Source of the DNA: Gymnothorax reevesii
Taxonomy: Eukaryota > Chordata > Actinopteri > Anguilliformes > Muraenidae
NCBI GenBank assembly: GCA_029721435.1
Contig: CM056574.1
Coordinates: 33,126,001 to 33,190,000 of the forward strand
Reading direction: 5' to 3'
DNA length: 64,000 nt
The position numbers were made by a program, and so were the translations under genes. The notes below the pieces were generated by a model, which did not search any database, was not told where the DNA came from, and saw nothing but the letters and a program-made list of their open reading frames with translations. Shown here in pieces: positions 33,184 through 43,514 of the stretch (positions are counted from its first letter, which is position 1; each line of letters opens with the position of its first letter).

Positions 33184-33254
33184 AACATTATAATTATTTA
33201 TTATTTATTATTTATTTTTTTATTTATTTATTTATTTTTTTGTTCAGACAAAAT
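33184..33254. repeat. AT-rich tail plus a third copy of the 13-bp target sequence
   Basis: About 58 bp of (tatt)n/(ttattatt)n sequence ends in gttcagacaaaat at 33242-33254, identical to both flanks of the RTE LINE. The AT block is thus bracketed by the same 13-mer (33171-33183 and 33242-33254). Confidence 0.85.
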
Positions 33255-33933
33255 ATCAAAAATAAATAATAAATAAATATATATTTGCACACACAAACAC
33301 ACACGCACAATTCGAAACAAGACAAAACAGCAGCCCCAAATGCGTCCAAATGGGAGAGTCCGGTCCCCTCTGTAACACAAACAACCAATTAAATCTTCAT
33401 CAAGGTAAGAAAAATCCAAAATTAAATGTAGCAACATACCAGTTTTTTTCCCAGCAGGAATACACTCACGCGTCTTGCAAATCGCAACCTTGCAAAGCTA
33501 CAAATTACCGAAAGAAACTGCCTTAGCATCAATAAACGACAATAAAAAGAAAGTATCCCAACCTAAAACATACCTGCGTTGGGCGATCTACCCTGAATGC
33601 AGTCCATACGCAGGAGACAAACACAAGGGAGTAAAGAAACAAATTATACTAATAAATCTCATGAATTACCAATACGCTCAACAATTACACGCCGACTCAC
33701 CAGAGAATCAAAATTCAAAACCACAGAGGAGTAAAGAACGACCAAACATTTATCCTTCTGCAAAGAAACGGGAAGGGATCAAAAGCACGACTACGCCAGA
33801 TCAGTCCTTTCTCCTGGAAGTAAGGACGGATCTTTTATGCCCGTACCCAGCCACTGCCATTAGTTAGAAGGAAGCAATCATTAACAGCTGGAACATCGAT
33901 AGTGAAGGGAGGGAATACCGACTCACTACAACA

Positions 33934-34600
33934 GGTATGAGTTGAACCAGTAAAGAGGGGTGCCAGTGATTCCAATGGAGGCTAGTTTGTCTAGGAGGAA
34001 TGTGAGATGGTGTCAAATGCTCCAGACAGATCCAGATGTCCAAGTATGGTTAATAGTTCAGAGCCGGCAGCCACCAGTAGGTCATTTGAGATTTTCACTA
34101 GGGATGTTTCTGTGCTATTGTGAGATCGGAAACCAGATTGAAATTTCTCAAAAAGATTATTGTTGAGGAGGTGAGTATGAACCTGGGCTGCCACAGTTTT
34201 TTCCAGTATCTTGGCAAGAATACCCTGTAAACCTTGACAAGTGAACTCAAAAGTTTTGTGGAAACCGAAAACCTCAAGAAAATTGTATGCCAGCATCATG
34301 ATCTTGTGTTCACAGCACTTAAAAACATGTAATAAAAATAATAATAACTTTACCTTATTTTCTATAAGTTCCTTTGACACAATGCAACTAAGTTGGCCTA
34401 CACATTTTTCTGAGGAAATCGTTTTCCTCAAAACATTTGAGTTCACCACACTACCAGGGTTTACAGTGCAGAGAGGATTAGAGTGGTGAAGGATGCAGCA
34501 AAAGGAGTCCTTGGGTGAAGGTCAAGGGTGAAGAATTCCAGGTATTTTGGCAATGGGGTTTAGAGGAAGTTGCAAACTAGTGATTGTAGGGGAAATTAGG
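33934..34600 (-). pseudogene. L2-type LINE reverse transcriptase, N-terminal part
   Basis: Minus-strand frames read LAKILEKTVAAQVHTHLL, FEKFQSGFRSHNSTETSLVK and LGHLDLSGAFDTISHS, the first RT blocks of an L2/CR1-type LINE, then DKLASIGITGTPLYW in another frame. The fragment is interrupted by a MITE at 34224-34466. Upstream of that the sequence is only weakly readable and ends near a T-run at 34610. Confidence 0.75.
34224..34466. mobile_element. Foldback MITE in the L2 fragment
   Basis: The left arm tgtaaaccttgacaagtgaa ctcaaaagttttg and the right arm caaaacatttgagttcacca ... gggtttaca are inverted copies around 150 bp of AT-rich DNA. It interrupts the LINE coding sequence. Superfamily and target duplication not fixed. 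Confidence 0.65.
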
Positions 34601-37289
34601 ACGGGGTGTGTTTTTTTTTTATTTCTATAGAAAGAAAGGACTAAGTAATACATGTAGTAGGAGGCAGTAATACGCTAATGGTTTGTGACCACAATTAAAC
34701 CCTACAAAGAAGAAAAAGAGAACCTCTTGCACCTCATTCTCACCCATTGACTATAAAAATATGCACACACTCCTGGGTCTGTAAATTCAGACATTGTAGA
34801 AGCTCATTTAAAGGTCCCCTATTACAAAAGTATGCTATATATAGTCGTTTAAAATATGTCCAGTGGGTCTTTAAAATAATGTTAAGAATTAAGTTACAAA
34901 AAAAACCACACGCATTCAGGCTTAGTGAGACATCCTCCCTCTGTAACAACCTCTGTCTTTGTGCCGCCCTGAAACACGAGCCGTTTTGAAATGGGCGGGA
35001 GGCAATGCTAATGAGGTACTACTCTGATTGGCTGCCTGGCCGCTTCGAAAACGGGGGAGGTTTCAGACCCAAAAAACAGGGAAACCAAGATGGCAGGTAT
35101 TTCAGGGCAGCTTTCCACTACATCAATTCACCGGAACAGAAGGAGGATTTTATTGAGCCGTTGCAGCAACTTTTAGCAGGATATCAATGAGTGGTAAGTG
35201 TAAATTTTAGTGTTTTGCTCGTACTGTCTGACCTTGCATGTAGCTGTACTGTTATGTAGTCATGTACTCACTTATCTGGAAGAAACTTAGCCAAAAGCTA
35301 CTGATGACCATTTCTACCAAAGCGAAACACAATTCCAACACCAAGCTACATCTACAGGAAAGAATTTTGTATCCAATCTCCACCTTTTTCGGCTTTTTAT
35401 GAGCCAGAACAATTTTAAAGGGGGATGAAATTCTGCAGTGGCAATGCAGAGGAATCGTTTGTTATGCCAGACATGTTATAGCTTGTGCGTTTGGCGACTG
35501 CTTTCACTGCGGCAGCATCAGAGAGAGAGCAAGCCCAGATATTGGTGACGTATCCAGCTGACTCCGATCATGGCTAAATAAAACGATCGTTTTTCAGTAG
35601 CAGTAAACAAACCCAAACACGTACCCCAAGCTCTGCAAAATGTACTTCTGGTCTATTCTACATACCCAATATATACTTCATATTCATACGTCAATCCCAA
35701 TTAATTGAGCCCAGTGGGCGAGCTGGCTCTCGAGTGCTACCCATAGTATTATTTTTCTCATTAGGTATGATTTTTATTCTACGCCAGAGTACAATTGTCC
35801 TAGCCTGACTCCGCCAGCCTTCATACTTCCGCTGAATTTAATTTTGCTTCATTACTCATTCTGGTCACTCGGAGCTCTGCCTCGTTTTCCTCAGCAGAAA
35901 ATACGCCAGAACAACCAACGAACAAAGGGCGTGGCCGAGAGCCATGATGTAGCAGCTGCGCCGAGTTTGAAATTGTAGTCTCCGAAATCAACAATGGTCA
36001 CGGACATAGATACACGGGAGGACATAGATTCGCTCTGTCGTGAAGAAAATCCCCGGTATCAGCAACTTAAAGCCACAACAAGAGGAATGTTTGGTTAGTT
36101 TTTTTTGAATGGAAATGATTTTGTAGTGCTACTCCCTACAGGTTTCGAGAAAATTTGTCACATCTACTTAATCGCCATCATAAAACATATGAAATAGGCT
36201 CCCAGTTCATCTCTGTGAAAGACAGCCCAATCACTTCAGCTTGCTGATAGCTTATAATGTTACATTGCCTGTGAATTTTACACTATTTAAGTTTGCAGCA
36301 AACTTTTTTGAAGCCATGTTTTTGTTCGTGTCACAAGACTTATTCACTGTCTCAGTGTTATGCTGTCATTATCCGTGAATGAAATTATTGTCTGAGACAC
36401 CCAAACGCTTAGAGCCAAACTATGTCACTATAAAGTTGGATGGCTAGCTGGGTATGATGTTAGCGCAAGTATGGTTACTGGTTCAGTTTTGGTGCCAACG
36501 CAGATTTCACCCTAATGTAAATAATGCTTTATTCTCACCAATTCTGCCGTTGGTTTCAGGTCTCTTACGTTTTTTTAATAGCAGCAGTGTCGGCAGCATA
36601 AACGATAGCTCAACAGTTTGTTGCTTGTAAGGAGAACAGAAAGAGCACCTTTGGTTCTTTTAAGTGAATGAGTGAAGGTTAAAATGAGGTTGATGGGCAT
36701 ATGTATGAGTACAGTATTAACTTTAATGTACTGATCAGTTTGTTTTCGCTGCATTCCTGGTATGAAGTACTGTGTTTACAGCAGAAGTACTCGGCGGCTG
36801 AGCGGGCCCATAACATACATCTTCTCCAAAAGTTAGTGATTAGTTTACGGGTACACCAATGATTTTAAACCTCTGACAAGCACCCACCTACCAGGAAGTA
36901 AACACTTGTCAATCACGATTGTCCAGAATCTGTGTACAAAGCAAAGCGAAGGAGCAGAGTTTGGTTTTACCAGGCTACAATTGTCCCCCCTTCCAAACAA
37001 ACATGGCTGCAAAAAGATCTCTCTTCTGCAACAAAGAAATAAAATGCTGTCTCTCACTTTAAGGAGGAATGCAGGAGCCATTCTCCAAAAAAATAGATGC
37101 AGGCCAGGTATAAAGGTGGACTCCATTGTCTATTTTAGAACTGGGATCATGATGACACAAATGTTTGCTTCTTCTTCTATTTATATAAAGACCACAATTG
37201 AAAAATGATCAGTTACATTTTCACTTTATGGAGAAATTATTAATTAAAAATTCAAAACGATCTTACAAACAAAGCACTGAAAAAAATTA
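34600..37289. other. No confirmed gene; one possible small exon
   Basis: No protein family is recognised. The sequence at 34815-35210 (starting aaggtcccctattac) and at 35800-36093 has the look of promoter-like ends of DNA transposons, with CpG-containing DNA and an ATG followed by a donor-like site. Nothing further was readable to 37289. Confidence 0.35.
35994..36093 (+). other. Candidate first coding exon, unassigned
   Basis: ATG in a good context (acaATGG) opens 33 codons starting MVTDIDTREDIDSLCREENP and ending TTRGMF, then G|GTTAGT, a good splice donor. The peptide is charged and shows normal codon use. No second exon was found downstream within the window, so this may be the first exon of a transposon gene or chance. 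Confidence 0.22.
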
Positions 37290-38849
37290 TGCGACTCCAA
37301 TTCTAAAATAGATGGGACAAAGTGTAAATTGTGAATAGAATCAAAACGCAATGACTTTCAAATCACAGCAGCCAGTGTTTTATTGACAATAGAACAAAGA
37401 TAACATAGAAAATGTTGAAACTGAAAAATTTTACAATTTTATCCACAAAATGAGCTCATTTAAAATTTGATGACTGCTTCAGATCTCAAAAAAGTTGGGA
37501 CAGGGGCCTCTTTACTGTGGTGTAGCATCTTCTTTTTAACACAGAGTGGAGGTGTCTGGGCATTGAGGAGACAAGTTTAGTGCGTTTAGCCATTGGAATT
37601 TGACTCTTGTTTAATAAAGGCTTCCAGCTGCTGGAGATATTTGGGTCTCCTTTGACGGACTTTTCATTTAATTATGCGCCAAATGTTCTCAATCAGTGAA
37701 AGATCAGGACTGCAGGCAGGCCAGTTCAGCACATGGACTCTTCACTTCAAAGCCATGCTGTTGTAATAGCTGCAGTATGTTTGCATTGTCTTGTTGAAAT
37801 ACACAAGGCCTTCTCTGGAGTAGATGTTGTCTAGAGGTGAGCATATGTTGCTCTAAAACCTTTATATACCTTTCTGAATTCATGGTGCTTTTTAAAACAT
37901 GCAGGTGTCCCACACCATATGCACTAATGCATCCCCATACCATCAGAGATGCTGGCTTTTGAACTGAACACTGATAACAGGAGGGGTGGTCTTTCTCCTC
38001 TTTAGCCCGAAGGACAAGATGACCATGATTTCCATGTATGTAACATTTGGACTTGTCTGACCACAGGACACCTTGCCACTTTGCTACAGTCCATTATAAA
38101 TGAGCCTTGGCCCACAGAACACGGCGACGCTTCTGGATCATGCTCAACAATGGCTTTCTTTTTGCATGATAGAGTTTTAGGTGGCATCAGTGGATGGCAC
38201 TGCGGACAGACAGTGGTTTCTTGAAGTAGTCCTGGGCCCATTTAGTAATGTCAACGACAGAATCATGCCAGTGAGTGATGCAGTGGCGTCTGAGGGCCCG
38301 AAGATCACAAGCGTCTTGTCAAGGTCTTTGGCCTTGTTCTTTTTTTTCCCAGTTTTTCTGAATCTATTGTGCACTGTCAATGATGAGACCTTCAAAGCCT
38401 TTGCAATTTGACTTTAAGGAACATTGTTTTTGAAGTATTCCACAGTTTTTTTTACGCAAGCCTTCACAGGTTGGAGAGCCTCTGACCATCTTTACTTCCA
38501 AGAGACTTCGCCTCTCTAAGACATCCCTTTTATAGCCAATCATGTTACACACCTGATGCCAATTAACTTAATTACTTGCTAAATGTTCTTTCAACTGATT
38601 CACTTATATATTAATTGCTTTTCCAGCCCTTTTTTGCCTGTGTCCCAACTTTTTTGAGACCTGTTGCAGCCAGAAAATTCAAAATAAGCTTATTTTGTGG
38701 ATTAAAAAAAAATGTCTTAGTTTCAACATTTGAAATGTTATCTGTGTTGTAGTGTAAATAACATATTGGCTCATGTGGTCTGAAAGTCATTGCAGTTTGA
38801 TTTTATTCACAAATTACAATTTCCGCCAACTATTCCGGAATTGGGATTG
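37290..38849 (-). mobile_element. Tc1-like transposon (family B), nearly full length
   Basis: About 1.56 kb between terminal repeats reading ccaattctaaaatagatggg acaaagtgtaaattgtga on the left and the inverse, ending ttccggaattgggattg, on the right next to TA. The transposase is on the minus strand in broken pieces: [13 protein letters not shown] region near 37930, QDNAN with the second Asp near 37780, and [13 protein letters not shown] region near 37700. The first catalytic block lies near 38060 (LWSDKSK). Terminal repeats exceed 180 bp. Same family as the fragments at 13225-14524. Confidence 0.85.
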
Positions 38850-39683
38850 TAAAATATATAAAATATTATTATGATTTATAAATATATAAAAATTCAAAAT
38901 TTGTTCTTTGATCATTTTTCCTTTGTGGTCTTCATATATTGGCTAATAAAAAACCTGAAAGGCACATACTGCTTCCCACTGTATTAGACTATGTACTGTA
39001 CATTCCAAAGTGTTCTTAGCAACGGAACAACCTTCCAAATGTGAAAGCTAACTGGCGAGAGAGGGGGGAACTCCTGATACGGTATGAAACAATCATACCT
39101 AATGTGAAAACACCATAAGAAACAAAAAGCTTGCACATAGCAATTGGTAACATCTGCCCTTATGCCATATTTTGCAAAGAATTGATTCTAAACTTCTTCC
39201 ACTGAGGCAGGTTAGTTGCTTTATGACTGAATCTGACAGAATGATTGAATATCAAAGCGATGTGTTTGTAGTTGCGGTTAGAGAGGCATATTGTGCTTCC
39301 CTGAGCATTATGATCAAAATAGAGCTTCAAAATGTTCCCTTGTGTGCAAATGAAATGTTTGTGTCTATTATTTTTTTTTTTAATCACACATTCTTATTTG
39401 CTGGTTATGTGAGAAGATCCATGCAATGTACAGTATTTCAACTGCTAGAAATTCTGTTAGATTTTAAGCTATGCTTAGGGAAATTAAAATGTTTTCTATC
39501 AATAACTTCACTTGAATAATCAATAATCAAGCACATGTTAACAAGACCTGCTGTACTCTACTCTGCTTTTAACAAGTTCTAAAATGGCACATTGTCACCC
39601 TTCACTCAGCCCACTTTGTAAGTGTAATTTACAATAATTTTTTTCTTAATTTACCACCAACAATAGCTGCCATTACACTGAAG

Positions 39684-39743
<60 letters not shown>

Positions 39744-40275
39744 GTGTGCGTGTGTGTGTGCGTGCGTGGGCGCGCAGAACTGTGTGACCGTGTGAATGAA
39801 CCCTTTGGTTTCTAAGCTTTTTAAAGGTCTCAGTTCTTCTGCAAGCTTGAGCAGCACCATGTTGCCTCTTCACAAGAAAAATGAGTTTCGCATTTTAATA
39901 ACACTATATATATATATCGGCTGTAGGGAGTTTTTGCATTTCTTTTCAAAGGTCATCGGACCAGCGTTTGTATCCAATACTCTGGTTCCACAGAGGGCTG
40001 TGGTCTCAGCTGAGGGGAGACAGGAACTGACAGACAGAGCCACTGTCAACCACTTTTAAGCAGCCTCCTCCGCAGCTGCTTCAGCTCAATGTTGAATTGC
40101 GACCGGTTATCATTTAGGGTTTCAACACCGTGAGTATTTCTTTTTTTCTGCTTTCGGTAATTGTTGGTGAGAGCGGTAAGGAAAAGGATATATGTGGAAA
40201 TATAGTCCAACAGGTTTGTGGAGAGAGAAGAAGACGTGAAGAGGGCAGCAAGCAGTGGCAAGACTATTTAACATC
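38850..40275. other. Intergenic sequence 5' of the receptor gene
   Basis: No exon recognised apart from probable 5' UTR of the receptor. A long (TG)n tract lies at 39685-39776. A possible 5'-UTR donor (accGTGAGTA) occurs at 40129-40136 but no acceptor can be assigned. No TATA box is obvious. Confidence 0.4.
39685..39776. repeat. (TG)n microsatellite
   Basis: A pure TG run of about 27 units, then TG interrupted by CG (cgtgtgtgcg...ggcgcgc). Open frames in it are low-complexity artefacts. Such runs are highly polymorphic and can adopt Z-DNA. Confidence 0.95.
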
Positions 40276-41367
40276 ATGCAGCATCTCAACACTTCTAGCC
40301 ACAATTCCACTTCATGGGGCACCAATCATATAGCAGCCAGTGTGGTCCTGGGATTGTGCTGTGTGGTGGGCATTCCTGGAAATCTTCTGGTCGTGGTGGC
40401 GATAAGCAGGCACCTCCGCAGGGCCTCCTTGATGGTGAAGCTGATGCTGAACTTAGCCTTGACGGACATCCTGTCCCTGCTGATGGCACTTTTTTGGATA
40501 GCTGGCCTGCTGGGAAGCTGGCCATACGGACATGCTGCTTGCAATATCCTCTCCTTTGTTGTCCTTTGCAGCTTGTACGCAAGTGTGCTGACCATCACTC
40601 TTATGAGTGTCCATCGCTACCGGAAGGTTCTGCAGCCATCCTGCAAGGTCAGGCTCCACCTCAGGGAGAGTGGAGAGAAGGTACTTTTTGCCGCCTTGTG
40701 GGTCCTGGCATGCCTCTTGGCAATTCCGGCAACTGCCCGCCGGAAGGTGGAAAAGACTAGCGATGGGAGACAAGCCTGCAGGCCTAAATACAACTCATAT
40801 CTGGAAGAGGCCACGATTCTCCTTCTGGAGACCCTGCTAGGATTCCTGGTCCCAGGCGCCATCCTCACTGTCTCCTACTTCTGCATCATCCACAGGGTGG
40901 GCCGTTCCCCCTTCCTCTCCACGCAGCGGCTCAGCAAACTCGTCACCTGGGTGGTTGTGGCCTTCTTTTTACTCTGGGCCCCATGGCATGCATTGAATCT
41001 GGTACAAGTAGTGGCAGCCTTCACAGACCAGGCGGGACAAGGTCTCAAGACATGGTCAAGCCTATGGGAGATAATAAGGCAGGGCCAAAACATAGCGGGG
41101 GCCCTCACTTTCCTGAACAGCTGCCTGAACCCCTTCCTGTACGCCCTCGCCTCTCGCAGTCTGCGGAATAGCAGCAGCGTCTTGAAGAGGATGGAGCTCA
41201 TCTGTCATTCCAAGACCCCTGATGTGCCTGAATCGGACTGTAGGAAGACCTCACGGGCTTTTCTGCCCACGGATGGCACTCTTGCCAGAACGACTGAGCT
41301 GAGTCCCGAGCAACCTGAATCACTTCTTTCAGCCGAGCTCACTCCCAGGCGTGTTCCAGACACCTAA
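40276..41367 (+). CDS. Leukotriene B4 receptor-like GPCR
   Basis: A 363-residue, intronless seven-transmembrane receptor. The extracellular N-terminus has two N-glycosylation sites (N5, N10). TM1 contains GIPGN (32-36), TM2 LNLALTD (58-64), and TM3 starts at Cys89 and ends SVHRY (111-115), so Asp of DRY is His. Cys168 in loop 2 can pair with Cys89. TM5 has FLVPG (190-194), TM6 FFLLWAPWH (230-238), and TM7 FLNSCLNPFLY (279-289), an NPxxY box. The phrases YASVLTIT, ETLLGFLVPG and FLNSCLNP match the BLT1/BLT2 family best, which bind leukotriene B4 or 12-HHT and signal through Gi in leukocytes and epithelium. Ser/Thr-rich tail (about 300-363) suits arrestin regulation. The ATG at 40276 was preferred over an in-frame GTG 21 bases upstream. 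A chemokine- or formyl-peptide-like receptor is less likely. BLT1 versus BLT2 not resolved. Confidence 0.85.
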   Translation: MQHLNTSSHNSTSWGTNHIAASVVLGLCCVVGIPGNLLVVVAISRHLRRASLMVKLMLNLALTDILSLLMALFWIAGLLGSWPYGHAACNILSFVVLCSLYASVLTITLMSVHRYRKVLQPSCKVRLHLRESGEKVLFAALWVLACLLAIPATARRKVEKTSDGRQACRPKYNSYLEEATILLLETLLGFLVPGAILTVSYFCIIHRVGRSPFLSTQRLSKLVTWVVVAFFLLWAPWHALNLVQVVAAFTDQAGQGLKTWSSLWEIIRQGQNIAGALTFLNSCLNPFLYALASRSLRNSSSVLKRMELICHSKTPDVPESDCRKTSRAFLPTDGTLARTTELSPEQPESLLSAELTPRRVPDT

Positions 41368-43514
41368 GCATCCTCACTTTAGATGGGACTGTTTTGGGAT
41401 ATAATGTTGGCATATATTGTCTACTTGTTGTCAATCTATTGTCCATATATGCATTCTGTGTTTATTTACATACAATAAGTGTGATTCTTGCAGGCACTCT
41501 TTTGTCAAACTATGTAAAAACATCTGTTTGTGCCGCCAATTCTCTTCTCTGTTCTGGATGGCCTGTTAAATCGTTGCACAAAATGTACTTAAGGCGGAAA
41601 ACTGGTGTGGAGCTGGTGCGCTCCAAAAAGGTATGAGTTACCTGCCTCTTCTATGTGACCTGAATCTTCTTGCCGAACTAATGGAGCACTGAGCAAAGCA
41701 GCAAGGATTAAGATTAACTCAGAACTCTTACATTACAGGAAGAACTGCTCTTAATCAATAGAATCAATAGCGCAATTCTGGGTGCCGGATCATTCTTTAC
41801 AGCACGGTATGCATGCTATCAGCCCCCCTCGCCTTCACCCTCTCTCTATCGTTTACTCCCTCACAGAGTCATGCACAAACTGGCACCAGAAACGCCAGCC
41901 TGCTGCAGCACGGACAGCAGCAGCGAGTAAAAATACATGATATGAAAGATTGCATTTTCAACAGAGCTCAGCTGAGTGCCCCAGTCTTTGCTGCGTGCCA
42001 GTCACTGAGGCTAGAATATGCCCTCTGAGAAAATTTCATGTACTCTTTACGCAACAAAATCCCTGGCATTCTGATGCCCAGGGCTAGCAAGGTAACTTAC
42101 TTTCGGTAAAAAAAAAAAAAAATAATAATTGAGCTCTAAGAAGTGGAAGGGAAAATGAATTGGAAGGTCGGCTGCACGACAGACTGACTGCACCAGCTGG
42201 CATGCTTGACGAGGCCTGCATGTTTGCAAATGCAAAAAAAGCAATGCACAAGCCGACACATCGCAATAACTGTCGATTCTCAACATTATTGCCAAGTAGG
42301 TCAATGCCAAACCACTCTGCCTTCGTCTACAGCGATGAGTCACCTTCGGCATTGTTTTGTGGTCACCGATGACTGTTTATCATTGCAACATTGAGACTCT
42401 TTGCTGCATGAGGTTTCAGCAGTTCAAGCAGAGAATATCCATCTGCTTTGATGCCTATCAGTGAGTGAACTGCAAAATACAGTCTGTACAAAATAGATTG
42501 TTGCAAGTGTCAAATAAATGGACTCAATTCTAAACTCAGAGTTGGTGAATTGAGGAGTTTTAAGAGCTCATTCCCCTTGTGTTGTACATTAAGGTTACTG
42601 AAAATGAAATCGGGGTTTTAGAAGTTAAAGATGCTGAATTTGTAAGTTGTCCGTTAAAAAAGATTCTTAGTTCATCAACAGAATAAGTAAAAGTTCTGTT
42701 TGCTTTCTGCCAGCCAGGGTCCTGCGGTTTGGTGAATTAAAGGATTTATTGATCTGCTGTAACTTAAGAGGCAGCAGATTCTTAGTGAGCAATATGCAAA
42801 TCTTATGAGACATGCATGAATTATTGAAGGCAATTTATTTTATTTTCTTTTTATGCCAATGTCACAGTTGGCCTACGTTATTTTTGCTGAATCAGGTTTC
42901 TCATACTTACTGAATGCTTTTGATACTAAACCAACATTATACCAAACTCAAACCTCGCGCCAGTCCTGAATGTGGAAATGGTAAAATACTTATGTTGCAT
43001 TCCTTTGAGATAAAACTATACATACAAAATATAATATTTATTCTCTGAGCAGTGAATTCTTTCAGCCTGTCCTCATGCAAGATTATCTCAGAATGAGGTG
43101 AGAAGATAAACTGTTATTTAAAACTTGTGGCTAATCTTATAGAAACATACAATTCGCATGGTTCTCCTATAGAAAGTATGCTTCTCAAGGCACAAAAAAC
43201 CAACACTTTGCTCATTCGTTATGCTCAGCATATATTATGCTGATATTATTTTGTGAATATGCAAAAGGCCCCTAAATTAAAACCTCCTGATGCAGTTTCA
43301 TACTCTTTATAACAGACTCATGGCACCCAATCTGCTTCAGGGGCATCACTGCACTCAGCAATATGGAGCAATACAACCTCTAGCTACACCCAGAGTAGTG
43401 TCACTAGATATTTTAATGTTCGTGATAATGAACTAACTAACAGATGAATGCACATGCTTTTTGCTGTAATCAAGTAACCATTGTTTTTTTTTTATGCTAA
43501 TGTAATTCTTTATA
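41368..43514. other. 3' flank of the receptor gene, no further gene
   Basis: AATAAA at 42513-42518 could end the receptor mRNA with a 1.15-kb 3' UTR. An A-run lies at 42106-42121. No other exon or element was recognised. Confidence 0.4.

Larger units (their letters stand above)
28684..33933 (-). mobile_element. 5.25-kb block inserted in the L2 LINE
   Basis: The L2 protein reads DKLASIGITGTPLYWFNSYL up to 33934 and resumes [13 protein letters not shown] at 28683, which joins in frame. Everything between is inserted. On the minus strand the block starts TGTTGTAGTGAGTCGG and has a TATA-like gcataaaaga near 33830, so its outer part looks like an LTR. A PBS-like phrase (tggcgtaatcggcagg) lies near 28925 and a purine tract (aaagagggggagaga) near 28850. 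No gag or pol remains. An RTE-type LINE later landed in it (29806-33170). Confidence 0.6.

Noticed and set aside
40255..40275. Upstream extension of the receptor by seven codons
   Set aside because: It begins with GTG. The ATG at 40276 is a normal vertebrate start and directly precedes the glycosylation sites.
40295..41201. Frames on both strands overlapping the receptor
   Set aside because: Shadows of the receptor coding sequence with no domain of their own.
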